Positions 1 through 7,522 of a stretch of DNA of 13,349 nt are shown piece after piece. The position numbers and the translations under genes are program-made. The notes under the pieces were generated by a model, which searched no databases, was not told the origin of the DNA, and saw only the letters and a list, made by a program, of their open reading frames with translations. The stretch's first letter is position 1. Every line of letters begins with the position of its first letter. The DNA is taken from contig JAHUZY010000416.1 of NCBI GenBank assembly GCA_019264505.1, positions 1 to 13,349 on the forward strand. Direction: 5' to 3'. Origin of the DNA: Phenylobacterium sp. Its GTDB lineage: Bacteria; Pseudomonadota; Alphaproteobacteria; Caulobacterales; Caulobacteraceae.

Positions 1-39
1 CCCAATGGCCCGGCGCGTAGGCCGACCGTTCCGGGCGGC

Positions 40-405
40 CTAGCGGGCGGCGCTGCGGCTCGCCGGCGCCTCCGCGGGGCCGATCAACTGGCGTCCCGCC
101 TCAGTGAGGGCCCAGCGGTAGCTGCCGGGACCGAAGGGCAGATGCATCAAGGGAGCTTGCGGGCGCGCAGCGGCGAAGGCGAGGTAGCGGTCAAAGGCCT
201 CGAACAGTTCAGCCTCCAGCGCCTGACGGGCGGGCTTGGCCCGCACCCCGCGCCGCTCGGCGATCCGTCTGGCCACATCGGTCCGATGCAGGGCGCCGCC
301 GCAGGCCGACAAGGTGTCCAGGATATCGGCCACCGTGGGGGCGACCTCATCCAGCCGGACAGACTCCATCAGCTGGCGGTAGGCGGCAAGCTCGACAACA
401 GTCAT
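40..405 (-). CDS. Hypothetical protein, possible winged-helix fold (121 aa)
   Basis: I do not recognise this protein. It is 121 residues, soluble, without signal peptide, membrane segment or cysteine cluster beyond one Cys. The N-terminal half (about residues 20-70) reads as consecutive helices rich in Leu, Ala and Arg, including the run LHRTDVARRIAERRG, which resembles the helix-turn-helix part of a small winged-helix domain; residues 85-108 contain the strand-like run GSYRWALTEAGRQL, which could be the wing. That fold assignment is inference. The start is the ATG at 405, preceded by GAAGAG close to the codon; the stop is TAG. A TTGACG at 505-510 on the minus strand could be a -35, but no matching -10 is convincing. 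The overlapping plus-strand frame (142-474) has atypical composition and looks like a shadow. It is transcribed in the same direction as the TetR gene upstream, with 147 bases between them. Confidence 0.6.
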   Translation of the reverse strand: MTVVELAAYRQLMESVRLDEVAPTVADILDTLSACGGALHRTDVARRIAERRGVRAKPARQALEAELFEAFDRYLAFAAARPQAPLMHLPFGPGSYRWALTEAGRQLIGPAEAPASRSAAR

Positions 406-552
406 CTCTTCAACCGTATAGTCTACCCGGGGGAGGGGTCCGCGCGAGCGCCATGGTCAAGCTTCGGCGGATAGCGGGCTAGCCATTAACCATTGAGGTG
501 ACAGCGTCAACCGGGCGGAAGCCGCGGGCTCACCATTCTGGGTAAACGGGCG

Positions 553-1230
553 TCAGCCGCCAAAAGCGCCGGGCCCGAAGGCCTGGATAGTCTCTTCGCT
601 CGGATCGCAGCGTTCGGGCGTGAGCGCGGCGCTGAGGCTGATGAAGGCGTGCAGGGGGGCGGCGGCGATCACCGCGGGGTCAATGCCCAGGACCCGGATG
701 GAGTCATGCTGCAGAATGGTCGCCAGCCCGTGCATGGTCGCCCACAGGTGCAGGGCGTCCTGGTCGGCCAGGGCGTCCGGATCAGGCCGCCCATGGTGGA
801 GATGCAGGCGAAGGACCGCCCCGCGCAGGGCGTGGAAGGCCTTGCTGGCCCTGGCGGCCATGTCCGGATGGGTCTCGCCGCTCGGCAGGGGAAAGGCGAA
901 CATCAGCCGGTAGGCCGAGGGCCGTTTCGCCGCATAGTCCAGATAGCGCGCGCCCATGGCCATGAGCGCGGTCTCCAGGTCGGCTTCGCCGGCCGCGGCG
1001 GCCTCCAGCTGGTCGCCAAACTCATCGAAACAGCGGCCGATCACCTCGGCCAGCAGATGGTCGCGGGTGGGGAAGTACTTGTAGGGGGCCTGGTGCGAAA
1101 CGCCGAGACGCCGGGCCACATCCCGCAGGGACAGCTTTTCGAGCCCATCCTGCTCAATGATCGCCAGGGCCTCGCGGACGCTGGCCTCCCGGACGCCCCC
1201 CTCGGGCAGCGATGTCGCGCGTCCGGCCAT
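553..1230 (-). CDS. TetR/AcrR family transcriptional regulator with WHG-type C-terminal domain
   Basis: This is a one-component repressor-type regulator of 225 residues. The N-terminal TetR DNA-binding domain is clear: helix 1 around residues 16-29, then the helix-turn-helix LSLRDVARRLGVSHQAPYKYF at about residues 33-53, followed by the typical RDHLLAEV. The ligand-binding half (about 85-200) carries WATMHG at 163-168, the signature after which the WHG (TetR_C_33) domain is named. The ligand and targets cannot be read from sequence. TetR regulators usually control an adjacent gene; the neighbours here are the small unknown gene downstream and the tRNA-Gly gene upstream, both on the same strand, so no obvious target is present. 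The ATG at 1230 has AGGCG five bases ahead of it. A GATTC (CcrM) site lies upstream at 1272-1276. The family call is firm, the target unknown. Confidence 0.9.
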   Translation of the reverse strand: MAGRATSLPEGGVREASVREALAIIEQDGLEKLSLRDVARRLGVSHQAPYKYFPTRDHLLAEVIGRCFDEFGDQLEAAAAGEADLETALMAMGARYLDYAAKRPSAYRLMFAFPLPSGETHPDMAARASKAFHALRGAVLRLHLHHGRPDPDALADQDALHLWATMHGLATILQHDSIRVLGIDPAVIAAAPLHAFISLSAALTPERCDPSEETIQAFGPGAFGG

Positions 1231-1343
1231 GATCGCCTGGGCCCGTCCTGATTGAATGGCGATTGGACCAGGATTCCAGGCCTGACGGCAAAGGCTGCGC
1301 GCCGGCCCGGCCGCGCCGTCTGATCCGTCCTACCGCGGAAAAC

Positions 1344-1418
1344 TGGAGCGGCCGGGGGGAATCGAACCCCCGACATTCAGCTTGGGAAGCTGACGTTCTA
1401 CCTCTGAACTACGGCCGC
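1344..1418 (-). tRNA. tRNA-Gly (anticodon CCC), CCA encoded
   Basis: Read on the minus strand, the sequence folds into a complete cloverleaf. The acceptor arm pairs GCGGCCG (1418-1412) with CGGCCGC (1354-1348). The D stem is GTTC/GAAC. The anticodon stem TCAGC/GCTGA encloses the loop TTCCCAA, so the anticodon is CCC, reading glycine codon GGG. The T arm is GGGGG-TTCGATT-CCCCC. The discriminator is T (1347) and CCA is encoded at 1346-1344. Length is 75 nt with CCA. All stems are perfectly paired, so the gene looks functional. It has its own promoter just upstream. Confidence 0.97.
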
Positions 1419-1427
1419 GCAGGTCTT

Positions 1428-1457
1428 CCTATCGGGGGCGCAGGGGGGCTGTGTCAA
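1428..1457 (-). promoter_or_regulatory. Sigma-70-type promoter of tRNA-Gly
   Basis: On the minus strand a perfect TTGACA (1457-1452) is followed after 18 bases by GATAGG (1433-1428). The predicted start is near 1421, about three bases before the mature tRNA 5' end, so the precursor would have almost no leader. This spacing and strength suit a tRNA gene. Confidence 0.6.
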
Positions 1458-1500
1458 CTGGGAGCGCAGGTCTTGCCGTCCCACCCGCCGCGACATCCTC

Positions 1501-1529
1501 TTGCTTCCCCGCCCGTCACCTTGGCTAGG
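1501..1529 (+). promoter_or_regulatory. Caulobacter-type housekeeping promoter of the VOC gene
   Basis: TTGCTT (1501-1506) and GCTAGG (1524-1529) are separated by exactly 17 bases. GCTA-type -10 elements are typical of the Caulobacter housekeeping sigma factor. The predicted start near 1536 would give a leader of about 26 bases containing the Shine-Dalgarno GGGAGGA (1547-1553). Confidence 0.5.
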
Positions 1530-1561
1530 GTTGTGCCAACCATTCGGGGAGGACCAAGATC

Positions 1562-1927
1562 ATGATCGGCTATGTCACACTGGGCGTCAGCGACCTGGAG
1601 CGCGCCAAGAGCTTTTACGGAACCGTGCTCGCCCCCCTGGGCGCCAAGCCGGCCTTCGGCAGCGACCGGATGCAGGGCTTTTCCAATGGGGCCGGCCCCA
1701 TGCTCAGCGTCTGCACCCCCTATGACGGCGAGGCGCCCAGCCCCGGCAACGGAACCATGGTGGCCCTGGCCGCCCCGTCCCGCGAGCTGGTGGACGAGAT
1801 CCACGCTCTGGCCCTGAAGACCGGCGCCGCCGACGAGGGCGCGCCCGGCATCCGCATCCCGAACTTCTACGGCGCCTATTTCCGCGACCTGGACGGCAAC
1901 AAGCTCTGCGTCTTCAAGATGGGTTAA
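1562..1927 (+). CDS. VOC-fold (glyoxalase/bleomycin-resistance superfamily) protein
   Basis: This small soluble protein (121 residues) has the paired beta-alpha-beta-beta-beta layout of vicinal-oxygen-chelate proteins. The first module opens with GYVTLGVSDLERAKSFYG (residues 3-20) and the second ends in the hallmark FYGAYFRDLDGNKLCVF (about 103-119). The His and Glu metal ligands usual in glyoxalase I are not evident: the position often filled by His before VTL is Tyr, and there is a single His (about residue 81). The catalytic activity is therefore open; it may bind a ligand without metal-dependent catalysis, like many unassigned members of this superfamily. The ATG follows GGGAGGA at good spacing. 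It converges on the deaminase gene with nine bases between the stop codons. Family assignment is strong; substrate unknown. Confidence 0.88.
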   Translation: MIGYVTLGVSDLERAKSFYGTVLAPLGAKPAFGSDRMQGFSNGAGPMLSVCTPYDGEAPSPGNGTMVALAAPSRELVDEIHALALKTGAADEGAPGIRIPNFYGAYFRDLDGNKLCVFKMG

Positions 1928-1936
1928 AACGCCCTC

Positions 1937-2959
1937 TCAGCCCCAGGGGCGGAAGTGTTTCGACAGCTTCAGCCCCTGGCGCTGGTAGTGTGAGCCGCCC
2001 TCTCCATAGAGGCGCGAGGGCTTTTCGGTCAGCGGCTCATAGACCAGGCGGGCGACGGTCTGGCCGTCCTCCAGCAGGAAGGGCGTCTCGTGGCTGCGCA
2101 CCTCCAGCACGCCCCGCGAGCCCTGGCCGCCGGCCTCCTCGGTGCCGAAACCGGGGTCGAAAAACCCCGCATAATGCACCCGAAACTCCCCCACTGAGGG
2201 GTCAATCGGGGTCATTTCGGCGGCTTGCAGCACGGGGATCTCCACGGCCTCCTTCGAGGCCAGGATGTAGAATTCGCCAGGATCGAGCAGCAGCTCCCCA
2301 TGGCGAGGGACCAGCGGCTCCCAGAAGTCCCGGGGGTCGTGGCCGTCTTCCTTGTCCATGTCGATCACGCCGGCGTGGCGCCGGGCGCGGAACCCCGCCA
2401 CCCCTTCGGTCAGGTCGACGCCGACGCTGCGCAGATCAAGCTTCGGCGGCTCGCCCCGCTTGAGGCGCAGCTGGTTCAGCCGCGTGCCCGTGCGCACCAG
2501 GATCGAGAAGGTCTGCGGCGCGATCTCCATATAGATCGGCCCGTTATAGCCGTCGGCCACGTCATCGAAGGCCGCGCCGTGATCGGTGAGCAGGCGGACA
2601 AAGACGTCCACCCGGCCCGTGGAGCTCTTGGGATTGGCCCGGGCGGCGACGCCGGGCGGCAGGGCCAGCGCCTCCTGCAGCTCGGCGATATAGACGCAGC
2701 CCTTTTCCAGCACCGCGCCCTTGGACAGGTCCAGCTCGTGCATGGCCACGTCCTCGAGCCGCTGGACCACCTTGCGGCCGAGGCCCGGCAGGAAGGAGGC
2801 CCGGACCCGCCAGGCGCGGACGCCCAGGCGCAGGTCGAGACTGGCGGGCTGCACCTGGTCTGGGTCGAAGGGGCTGGCGCTGGTGATCGCGCCCTGGGCG
2901 ATCAGGGCGTCAATGGCCTGGCAGGGCAGGATTCCGGGCGGGAGCTTGGCGTCTGTCAT
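1937..2959 (-). CDS. dcd: Bimodular 2'-deoxycytidine 5'-triphosphate deaminase (Dcd)
   Basis: The product deaminates dCTP to dUTP, feeding dUMP and dTTP synthesis in the cytoplasm. It is 340 residues, nearly twice the single-domain enterobacterial Dcd (about 190), because it carries two copies of the dUTPase/Dcd fold, a known alphaproteobacterial form. Module one holds QPASLDLRLG (37-46), the nucleotide loop ARANPKSSTGR (106-116) and a Glu in PIYMEIAPQTF (141-151). Module two holds HYAGFFDPGFG (262-272), GVLEVRS (283-289) and QTVARLVYEPL (300-310), which match the C-terminal part of single-domain Dcd. Module two lacks a PKSS loop, so the catalytic residues are probably shared between modules or sit mainly in one; that is inference. 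I chose the ATG at 2959 because upstream in-frame sequence has non-coding character. No clear Shine-Dalgarno is present. It is divergent from metZ. Confidence 0.9.
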   Translation of the reverse strand: MTDAKLPPGILPCQAIDALIAQGAITSASPFDPDQVQPASLDLRLGVRAWRVRASFLPGLGRKVVQRLEDVAMHELDLSKGAVLEKGCVYIAELQEALALPPGVAARANPKSSTGRVDVFVRLLTDHGAAFDDVADGYNGPIYMEIAPQTFSILVRTGTRLNQLRLKRGEPPKLDLRSVGVDLTEGVAGFRARRHAGVIDMDKEDGHDPRDFWEPLVPRHGELLLDPGEFYILASKEAVEIPVLQAAEMTPIDPSVGEFRVHYAGFFDPGFGTEEAGGQGSRGVLEVRSHETPFLLEDGQTVARLVYEPLTEKPSRLYGEGGSHYQRQGLKLSKHFRPWG

Positions 2960-2978
2960 CGCAGGGACACTCGCCGCT

Positions 2979-3052
2979 GGCCTTGAGTCTGACAAGCCGG
3001 TGTCTGAGGCCACTGGGGCGGCCTGCGGCCCTTGACCGACAAGCCCTGAGGC
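2979..3052. repeat. Diverged direct repeat in the dcd-metZ divergent intergenic region
   Basis: Two units share three blocks in the same order. Unit one (2979-3010) reads CTTGA-N4-GACAAGCC-N5-CTGAGGC; unit two (3027-3052) reads CTTGA-N2-GACAAGCC-CTGAGGC with no second spacer. Both are preceded by GGCC or GGCCC. Each also contains a small dyad, CTTG...CAAG. Unit one includes a GAGTC (CcrM) site at 2985-2989. The position, in the only control region of two divergent genes, suggests regulator binding sites, but no known operator consensus is matched. Confidence 0.6.
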
Positions 3053-3094
3053 GGTTGATGCGCACTCCAAGCTTGCCTGCCGGGAGGAGCCCCC

Positions 3095-4279
3095 ATGGCC
3101 GAAGATCCGCGCGACTGGAACCTGGAGACCAAGCTGGTCCGGGGCGGTATGGCCCGCACCGCCTATGGCGAGATTTCCGAGGCGCTCTTCCTGACCCAGA
3201 GCTTCGCCTATGACAGCGCTGCGGCCGCCGACGCCCGGTTCGCCGGCGACGCGCCGGGCTTCATCTATCAGCGCTTCGGCAACCCCACGACCCAGATGTT
3301 CGAGGACCGGCTGGCCCTGCTGGAGGGCGCCGATCTCTGCCGTGCTACCGCGTCTGGAATGTCGGCGGTGCATGTGGCCCTGACCGGTCTCGTGCGGGCC
3401 GGCGATCATATCGTGGCTGGCCGCGCCCTGTTCGGCTCCTGCCGCTGGATCCTGTCGGAATGGATGCCCCGCTTTGGCGTCGAGGTGACCTATGTGGACG
3501 CCGTCGATCCCGAGGCCTGGAAGGCGGCGGTTCGGGACAACACCAGCTGTTTCCTGGTGGAAAGCCCGGCCAACCCGCTGCTGGAGGTGACCCCCATCGG
3601 GGCGGTGGCCGAGATCGCCCGGGCCTGCGGCGCCAAGCTAGTGGTGGACAATGTCTTCGCCACCCCGATCTTCCAGAAGCCGTTGGCGCTGGGCGCCGAC
3701 ATCGTCGTCTATTCGGCCACCAAGCATATCGACGGCCAGGGCCGCGTCCTGGGCGGCGCCATCCTGGGCGGCGAAGCGGTGATGCTGGAATCCTACAAGG
3801 ACATCCTGCGCCATACGGGGCCTGCGCTCTCGCCCTTCAACGCCTGGGTGCTGCTCAAGGGCCTGGAGACCCTGGACCTGCGGGTGCGCCGCCAGAGCGA
3901 CAACGCCGCCCATGTGGCGAACGCCGTGGCCGCCCACTCAAAGGTGCGCCAGACCGTCTATTGCGGCCGCCCCGACCACCCGCAGGCGGCCATTATCGCC
4001 AATCAGATGACCGGCGGCGGCAATGTGCTGGCCTTCGACCTCGGCAGCCGCGAGGCCGCCTGGCGGTTCCTGGACGCCCTGCAGATCGTCGACATCTCCA
4101 ACAATCTCGGCGACGCCAAGTCCATGGCCACCCATCCCTGCACCACCACCCATCGCTCCATGCCGGCGGCCGAGCGGGAGTCCATCGGCCTCACCGAGGG
4201 CTGGGTGCGGATGAGCGTCGGCCTGGAGAACGCCCAGGACCTGCAGCGCGACGTGGAGCGGGCGCTCGACCAGGCCTAG
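3095..4279 (+). CDS. metZ: O-succinylhomoserine sulfhydrylase, PLP-dependent
   Basis: The enzyme makes homocysteine directly from O-succinylhomoserine and sulfide in methionine synthesis, bypassing cystathionine. It is a 394-residue member of the Cys/Met-metabolism PLP family (fold type I), normal length. Visible motifs are YQRFGNPT (58-65, cofactor phosphate contact from the neighbouring subunit), the SGMSAVH segment (88-94), ESPANP (156-161), the PLP-ring Asp in VVDNVFATP (183-191) and the Schiff-base lysine in SATKHIDGQGR (Lys210). The D-x-x-x followed by SATKHIDGQGRVLGG pattern is typical of MetZ rather than cystathionine gamma-synthase or MetY (MetY is about 430 residues), though O-acetylhomoserine use cannot be excluded. 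The ATG follows GGGAGGAG at 3082-3089. The stop overlaps the stop of convergent hslO. It is divergent from dcd. Confidence 0.9.
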   Translation: MAEDPRDWNLETKLVRGGMARTAYGEISEALFLTQSFAYDSAAAADARFAGDAPGFIYQRFGNPTTQMFEDRLALLEGADLCRATASGMSAVHVALTGLVRAGDHIVAGRALFGSCRWILSEWMPRFGVEVTYVDAVDPEAWKAAVRDNTSCFLVESPANPLLEVTPIGAVAEIARACGAKLVVDNVFATPIFQKPLALGADIVVYSATKHIDGQGRVLGGAILGGEAVMLESYKDILRHTGPALSPFNAWVLLKGLETLDLRVRRQSDNAAHVANAVAAHSKVRQTVYCGRPDHPQAAIIANQMTGGGNVLAFDLGSREAAWRFLDALQIVDISNNLGDAKSMATHPCTTTHRSMPAAERESIGLTEGWVRMSVGLENAQDLQRDVERALDQA

Positions 4280-5187
4280 CCGCCGGCAAGGCTCTCCGGC
4301 TCAAGCCGGTAGGTCTTGGCGCAGTACTCGCAGGTGACGTGGATGCGGCCGTCCGGCTCGACCATGTCGGCGCGCTCCTCAGCCTCGAATGAGGCCAGGA
4401 CTCCCCGTATGCGGTCTTCCGAGCAGCGGCAGACGGCGCTGAGCGCCTGGTTCTCGAACACCCTCACCCCGTCTTCGTGGAAGAGGCGGAACAGCAGGGT
4501 CTGGCCCGAAATGGTCGGATCGAGCAGCTCGTCCTCGCCGATGGTCTCGAAGAAGGCCTGACTGCGGGTCCAGGCTTCTTCGGTAGAGCCGCGGGCCTGA
4601 TCCTCGGCCACGTTCTGGATCAGCATGCCGCCGGCCCGCCAGGCCAGGCCCTGGCCCACATCGGCCTGGCCCACCGCCAGCCGCACCCGGGTGGGGGTCT
4701 GTTCGGACTGGGCGAAATACTGCTCGGCGCAGAGCGCCAGGGTCTCACCCTCGATGGCGGTGACGCCTTGATAGCGGTCCATGTCCGGGCCCTGGTCCAC
4801 GGTCATGATGAAGACGCCGCCGCCCAGCAGCGTCTTGGCGCCGGGCCGCACGAAGCCCTGCGAGGCCTCAGCCACCGCATCGGGATCAAACCGGCAATAG
4901 CCGCGCAGGTGGCCGGCGGTGTCGTAGTCGGCGACCACATAGCGCACGGGGCCCTCGCCCTGGGCCTGGACGATCAGCCGGCCTTCGAACTTGAGCGCCG
5001 AGCCCACCAGGGCCGCCAGCGCGCAGGTCTCGCCGAGCAGGTTGGCGACGGCTTCCGGATAGGCGTGGGCGGCCAGGATCTCGTCGATGGCCGGACCCAT
5101 GCGCACGAGGCGGCCGCGGACCGCGGCGTCCTCGATCTGGAACGGGCCGACGACGTCGTCGGGGATGGGGAGCGTGTTCTGGGGCAT
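4276..5187 (-). CDS. hslO: Hsp33 redox-regulated molecular chaperone
   Basis: Hsp33 is a cytoplasmic holdase that is inactive while reduced and zinc-bound, and is switched on when oxidation of its cysteines releases zinc and unfolds its linker. The protein is 303 residues, normal for the family. The N-terminal substrate-binding domain covers about 15-190, with conserved runs such as LLGETCALAALVGSALKFEGR (50-70) and YRG-type segments. The C-terminal zinc centre has four cysteines, C253-x-C255 in AVCRCSED and C286-x-x-C289 in VTCEYCAKTY, the expected CxC...CxxC arrangement with a 30-residue gap. It lies 54 bases after argF in the same direction, an arrangement common in alphaproteobacteria, so it is probably the last gene of the argD-argF-hslO transcript. 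The Shine-Dalgarno is weak. A CTATAT ahead of the start could be an extra -10, unproven. Confidence 0.95.
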   Translation of the reverse strand: MPQNTLPIPDDVVGPFQIEDAAVRGRLVRMGPAIDEILAAHAYPEAVANLLGETCALAALVGSALKFEGRLIVQAQGEGPVRYVVADYDTAGHLRGYCRFDPDAVAEASQGFVRPGAKTLLGGGVFIMTVDQGPDMDRYQGVTAIEGETLALCAEQYFAQSEQTPTRVRLAVGQADVGQGLAWRAGGMLIQNVAEDQARGSTEEAWTRSQAFFETIGEDELLDPTISGQTLLFRLFHEDGVRVFENQALSAVCRCSEDRIRGVLASFEAEERADMVEPDGRIHVTCEYCAKTYRLEPESLAGG

Positions 5188-5241
5188 GGCGAGGCCATAT
5201 AGGCGCCTCGCGCCCCGATTGCGAGCCCGGCTGTCGCGGCT

Positions 5242-6177
5242 TCAGATCGCCCCGAAGCACCAGGCCAGGATCGACTTCTGAGCGTGGATGCGGTTTTCCG
5301 CCTCGTCCCAGATCTTCGAGCGTGGGCCATCCATCACCGCATCGGTCACTTCCTCCCCCCGGTGGGCGGGCAGGCAGTGCAGGAAGATGGCGTCCTGGGC
5401 GGCCAGATCCATGAGCTCGCCGTCCACCTGATAGGGCTCGAACGCCGCCAGGCGGGCGTCGTGATCGGTGTCGCCCATGGAGACCCAGGTGTCGGTGACC
5501 ACGCAGTCGGCGCCGCGCACGGCCGCCCGGGGATCTTCGGTCATCGTCACCTGCCCCTGCATCTCCGCAGCGCGGGCGAGGTCCGTCAGGTCGGGGTGGT
5601 AGATGGTCGGGCAGGCGATGTTCAGCTTGAAGCCGAACTTGCCGGCCGCATGGATGAAGCTTGCGCACACATTGTTGCCGTCGCCGACCCAGGCGAGCGT
5701 GCGGCCCTTCACCGGCCCCAGATGCTCCTCAAAGGTCAGCAGGTCGGCGAGGATCTGGCAGGGATGGCTCTTGTCGGTCAGGCCGTTGATCACCGGCACG
5801 GACGAGGCCAGGGCCAGGCGCTCCACGTCCTCATGGGTGTTGGCCCGGATCATGATGGCGTCGACCATCCGCGACAGCACCTTGGCGGTGTCCTCGATGG
5901 GCTCGCCGCGGCCCAGCTGCATGTCGGCCGAGGTGGAGATGATCACGTCCCCGCCGAGCTGGCGCATGGCCGCATCGAAGGAGAAGCGGGTGCGGGTGGA
6001 GTGCTTCTCGAAGATCATGGCCAGCACCCGCTCGCGGGCCGGGGCGTCAGAGTCGACGCGCCCCTGGGTCCAGCCGGCCCGGGCGGCCTTGCGGGTGCGC
6101 GCATCATCCAGGATGGCGCGCAGGTCGGCGGACTCCATCCGCCAGAGGTCGAGAAAATGTCTCGGAGAAGAGGTCAT
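5242..6177 (-). CDS. argF: Ornithine carbamoyltransferase
   Basis: The enzyme joins carbamoyl phosphate and ornithine to give citrulline, the sixth step of arginine synthesis. It is 311 residues, standard for anabolic OTCase. Key motifs are present: STRTR at 60-64 and HPCQ at 138-141 (carbamoyl phosphate binding), RANTH at 111-115, DTWVSMG at 229-235 (ornithine loop) and [11 protein letters not shown] at 267-277 with the catalytic Cys268. I chose the ATG at 6177 because the next residues, SPRHFLDL, are the normal start of the family; the open frame extends upstream but through the intergenic hairpin. The Shine-Dalgarno candidate is GGGA, ten bases before the ATG, inside the short inverted repeat GGGATTTCCC. 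It is downstream of argD (112-base gap) and upstream of hslO. Confidence 0.96.
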   Translation of the reverse strand: MTSSPRHFLDLWRMESADLRAILDDARTRKAARAGWTQGRVDSDAPARERVLAMIFEKHSTRTRFSFDAAMRQLGGDVIISTSADMQLGRGEPIEDTAKVLSRMVDAIMIRANTHEDVERLALASSVPVINGLTDKSHPCQILADLLTFEEHLGPVKGRTLAWVGDGNNVCASFIHAAGKFGFKLNIACPTIYHPDLTDLARAAEMQGQVTMTEDPRAAVRGADCVVTDTWVSMGDTDHDARLAAFEPYQVDGELMDLAAQDAIFLHCLPAHRGEEVTDAVMDGPRSKIWDEAENRIHAQKSILAWCFGAI

Positions 6178-6181
6178 CGAA

Positions 6182-6247
6182 GGGAAATCCCATCGACCCC
6201 GCGCCTGCGCCGGAAATTGAAAAATGGCGCGTGCTGAGCGCGGGGTC
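6182..6247 (-). promoter_or_regulatory. Intercistronic argD-argF RNA hairpin and argF ribosome-binding-site inverted repeat
   Basis: A perfect 10-base inverted repeat, GACCCCGCGC (6195-6204) with GCGCGGGGTC (6238-6247), frames a nested 5-bp stem GCGCC/GGCGC (6207-6211 with 6226-6230) around an A/T-rich loop. The structure ends about 17 bases before the argF ATG. Between it and the start is GGGATTTCCC on the minus strand (6191-6182), itself an inverted repeat that contains the only Shine-Dalgarno-like GGGA. It could be an mRNA stability or processing element, a partial terminator, or a translational control site; which one is unknown. Confidence 0.5.
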
Positions 6248-6289
6248 CTTGATTGATGAGTCCCGGCGTCGGGGCCGGGCGTGAAATTC

Positions 6290-7522
6290 TCAGGCCGCCG
6301 CGCGGGCCTTGGCGCGGGCTCGCTCACAGGCGGCTTCGAACCGCGCGATCGCCTCGCGGGCCTCGTCCAGGGTGAGGTTGAGCGGCGGAAGCAGGCGCAC
6401 GCAGTTGTCCCCGCCGCCGGCGATCAGCAGGTGCTCGTCTCGGGCGTGCTGCATGAATTCGCGGTTGGGGGTCACCAGCTTGACGCCGATCAGCAGGCCC
6501 TTGCCGCGCACATCGGCCACCACGTCGGGATAGCGGTCCTTGAGGCCCGCGATCTGCTGGTTGAAATAGCCGGCCACCTCGCGGACATGGGCCAGCAGCT
6601 CGGGCTTGGCCAGCTCGTCCAGAGCCGCCTCGCCGACCGCCATGGCCAGGGGATTGCCGCCATAGGTCGAGCCGTGGGAGCCGACGCTCATGGCCGATCC
6701 GGCTTCGATGGTGGCCAGGCAGGCGCCGACGGGGAAGCCGCCGCCCAGGGCCTTGGCCACGCACATGATGTCGGGATTGGCCTCGCCGTCGGCCCAGTCA
6801 TGGGCGAACAGACGGCCGGTGCGGCCTAGGCCGCACTGGATCTCGTCATAGATCAGCAGGATGCCCTGCTCGTCGCACAGCTGGCGCAGGCCCTTCATGC
6901 AGGCCACCGGCAGGGAGCGGGCCCCGCCCTCCCCCTGGACCGGCTCGATGATGATCGCCGCCGTGGTCGGGCCGATGGCCGCGCGCAGGGCGTCGTGGTC
7001 GCCGTAGGGCAGGTGGACGAAGCCCGGCAGCGGCGGGCCAAAGCCCTCCAGATAGGCCGCATTGCCCGAGGCGTTGACCGCGGCCACGGTGCGCCCGTGG
7101 AACGAGCCCTCGAAGCCGATGATGTCCACCCGCTCCGGATTGCCCCGCGTCCAGTGATACTTCCGCGCCGTCTTGATGGCGCATTCCACGGCTTCAGTCC
7201 CGGAATTGGTGAAGAACACCACGTCGGCAAAGGTCTCGGCGCACAGCCGGCTGGCCAGGGCCTCCTGCCCCGGGATCTTGAAGATGTTGGAGACGTGCCA
7301 GAGCTTCTCGGCCTGGTCCTTCAGGGCCTGGACCAGCCGCGGATGGGCGTGGCCCAGCGCGTTGACCGCGATGCCGGCCATGCAGTCCAGATAGGCCTCG
7401 CCGTCCGCGGTGAACAGTCGCGCGCCCTCGCCTCGTTCGAACGCCAGCGGGGCGCGGTTGTACACGCCCATGATGTGGTCGCTGGGAACGGTCGCGGCGG
7501 ACGTCGCGGTCTTTTCAGTCAC
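6290..7522 (-). CDS. argD: Acetylornithine/succinyldiaminopimelate-type aminotransferase
   Basis: This class III PLP aminotransferase converts N-acetylglutamate semialdehyde to N-acetylornithine with glutamate as donor; many ArgD enzymes also serve lysine synthesis as DapC. Motifs in order: [12 protein letters not shown] (22-33), the phosphate-binding SGTEAVE (107-113), FHGRT (141-145), EPVQGEGG (193-200), the PLP-ring Asp226 in [12 protein letters not shown] and the Schiff-base Lys257 in [12 protein letters not shown] set the start at GTG 7522 (410 aa): a perfect GGAGG lies nine bases ahead. The ATG at 7471 (393 aa, MGVYNRAP) is the alternative and has no clear Shine-Dalgarno. The ATG at 7555 would lie inside the structured leader. 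It is the first gene of the probable argD-argF-hslO transcript, and its leader is unusual (separate entry). Confidence 0.94.
   Translation of the reverse strand: MTEKTATSAATVPSDHIMGVYNRAPLAFERGEGARLFTADGEAYLDCMAGIAVNALGHAHPRLVQALKDQAEKLWHVSNIFKIPGQEALASRLCAETFADVVFFTNSGTEAVECAIKTARKYHWTRGNPERVDIIGFEGSFHGRTVAAVNASGNAAYLEGFGPPLPGFVHLPYGDHDALRAAIGPTTAAIIIEPVQGEGGARSLPVACMKGLRQLCDEQGILLIYDEIQCGLGRTGRLFAHDWADGEANPDIMCVAKALGGGFPVGACLATIEAGSAMSVGSHGSTYGGNPLAMAVGEAALDELAKPELLAHVREVAGYFNQQIAGLKDRYPDVVADVRGKGLLIGVKLVTPNREFMQHARDEHLLIAGGGDNCVRLLPPLNLTLDEAREAIARFEAACERARAKARAAA

Noticed and set aside
1939..1955. GCCCC-A-GGGGC palindrome as terminator between the VOC gene and dcd
   Set aside because: It lies within the dcd 3' coding end, has a one-base centre that cannot form a good loop and no T-tract.
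2225..2986. Long plus-strand open frame antisense to dcd
   Set aside because: The opposite strand encodes a clear dCTP deaminase; the plus frame has no recognisable motifs and arises from high GC content.
2960..3094. SAM-II or similar riboswitch ahead of metZ
   Set aside because: Alphaproteobacterial met genes often have one, but I could not find the conserved SAM-II core or pseudoknot elements.
2960..3409. N-terminal extension of dcd into metZ
   Set aside because: The extension would overlap metZ and the divergent control region; Dcd homologues start near MTDAKLPPG.
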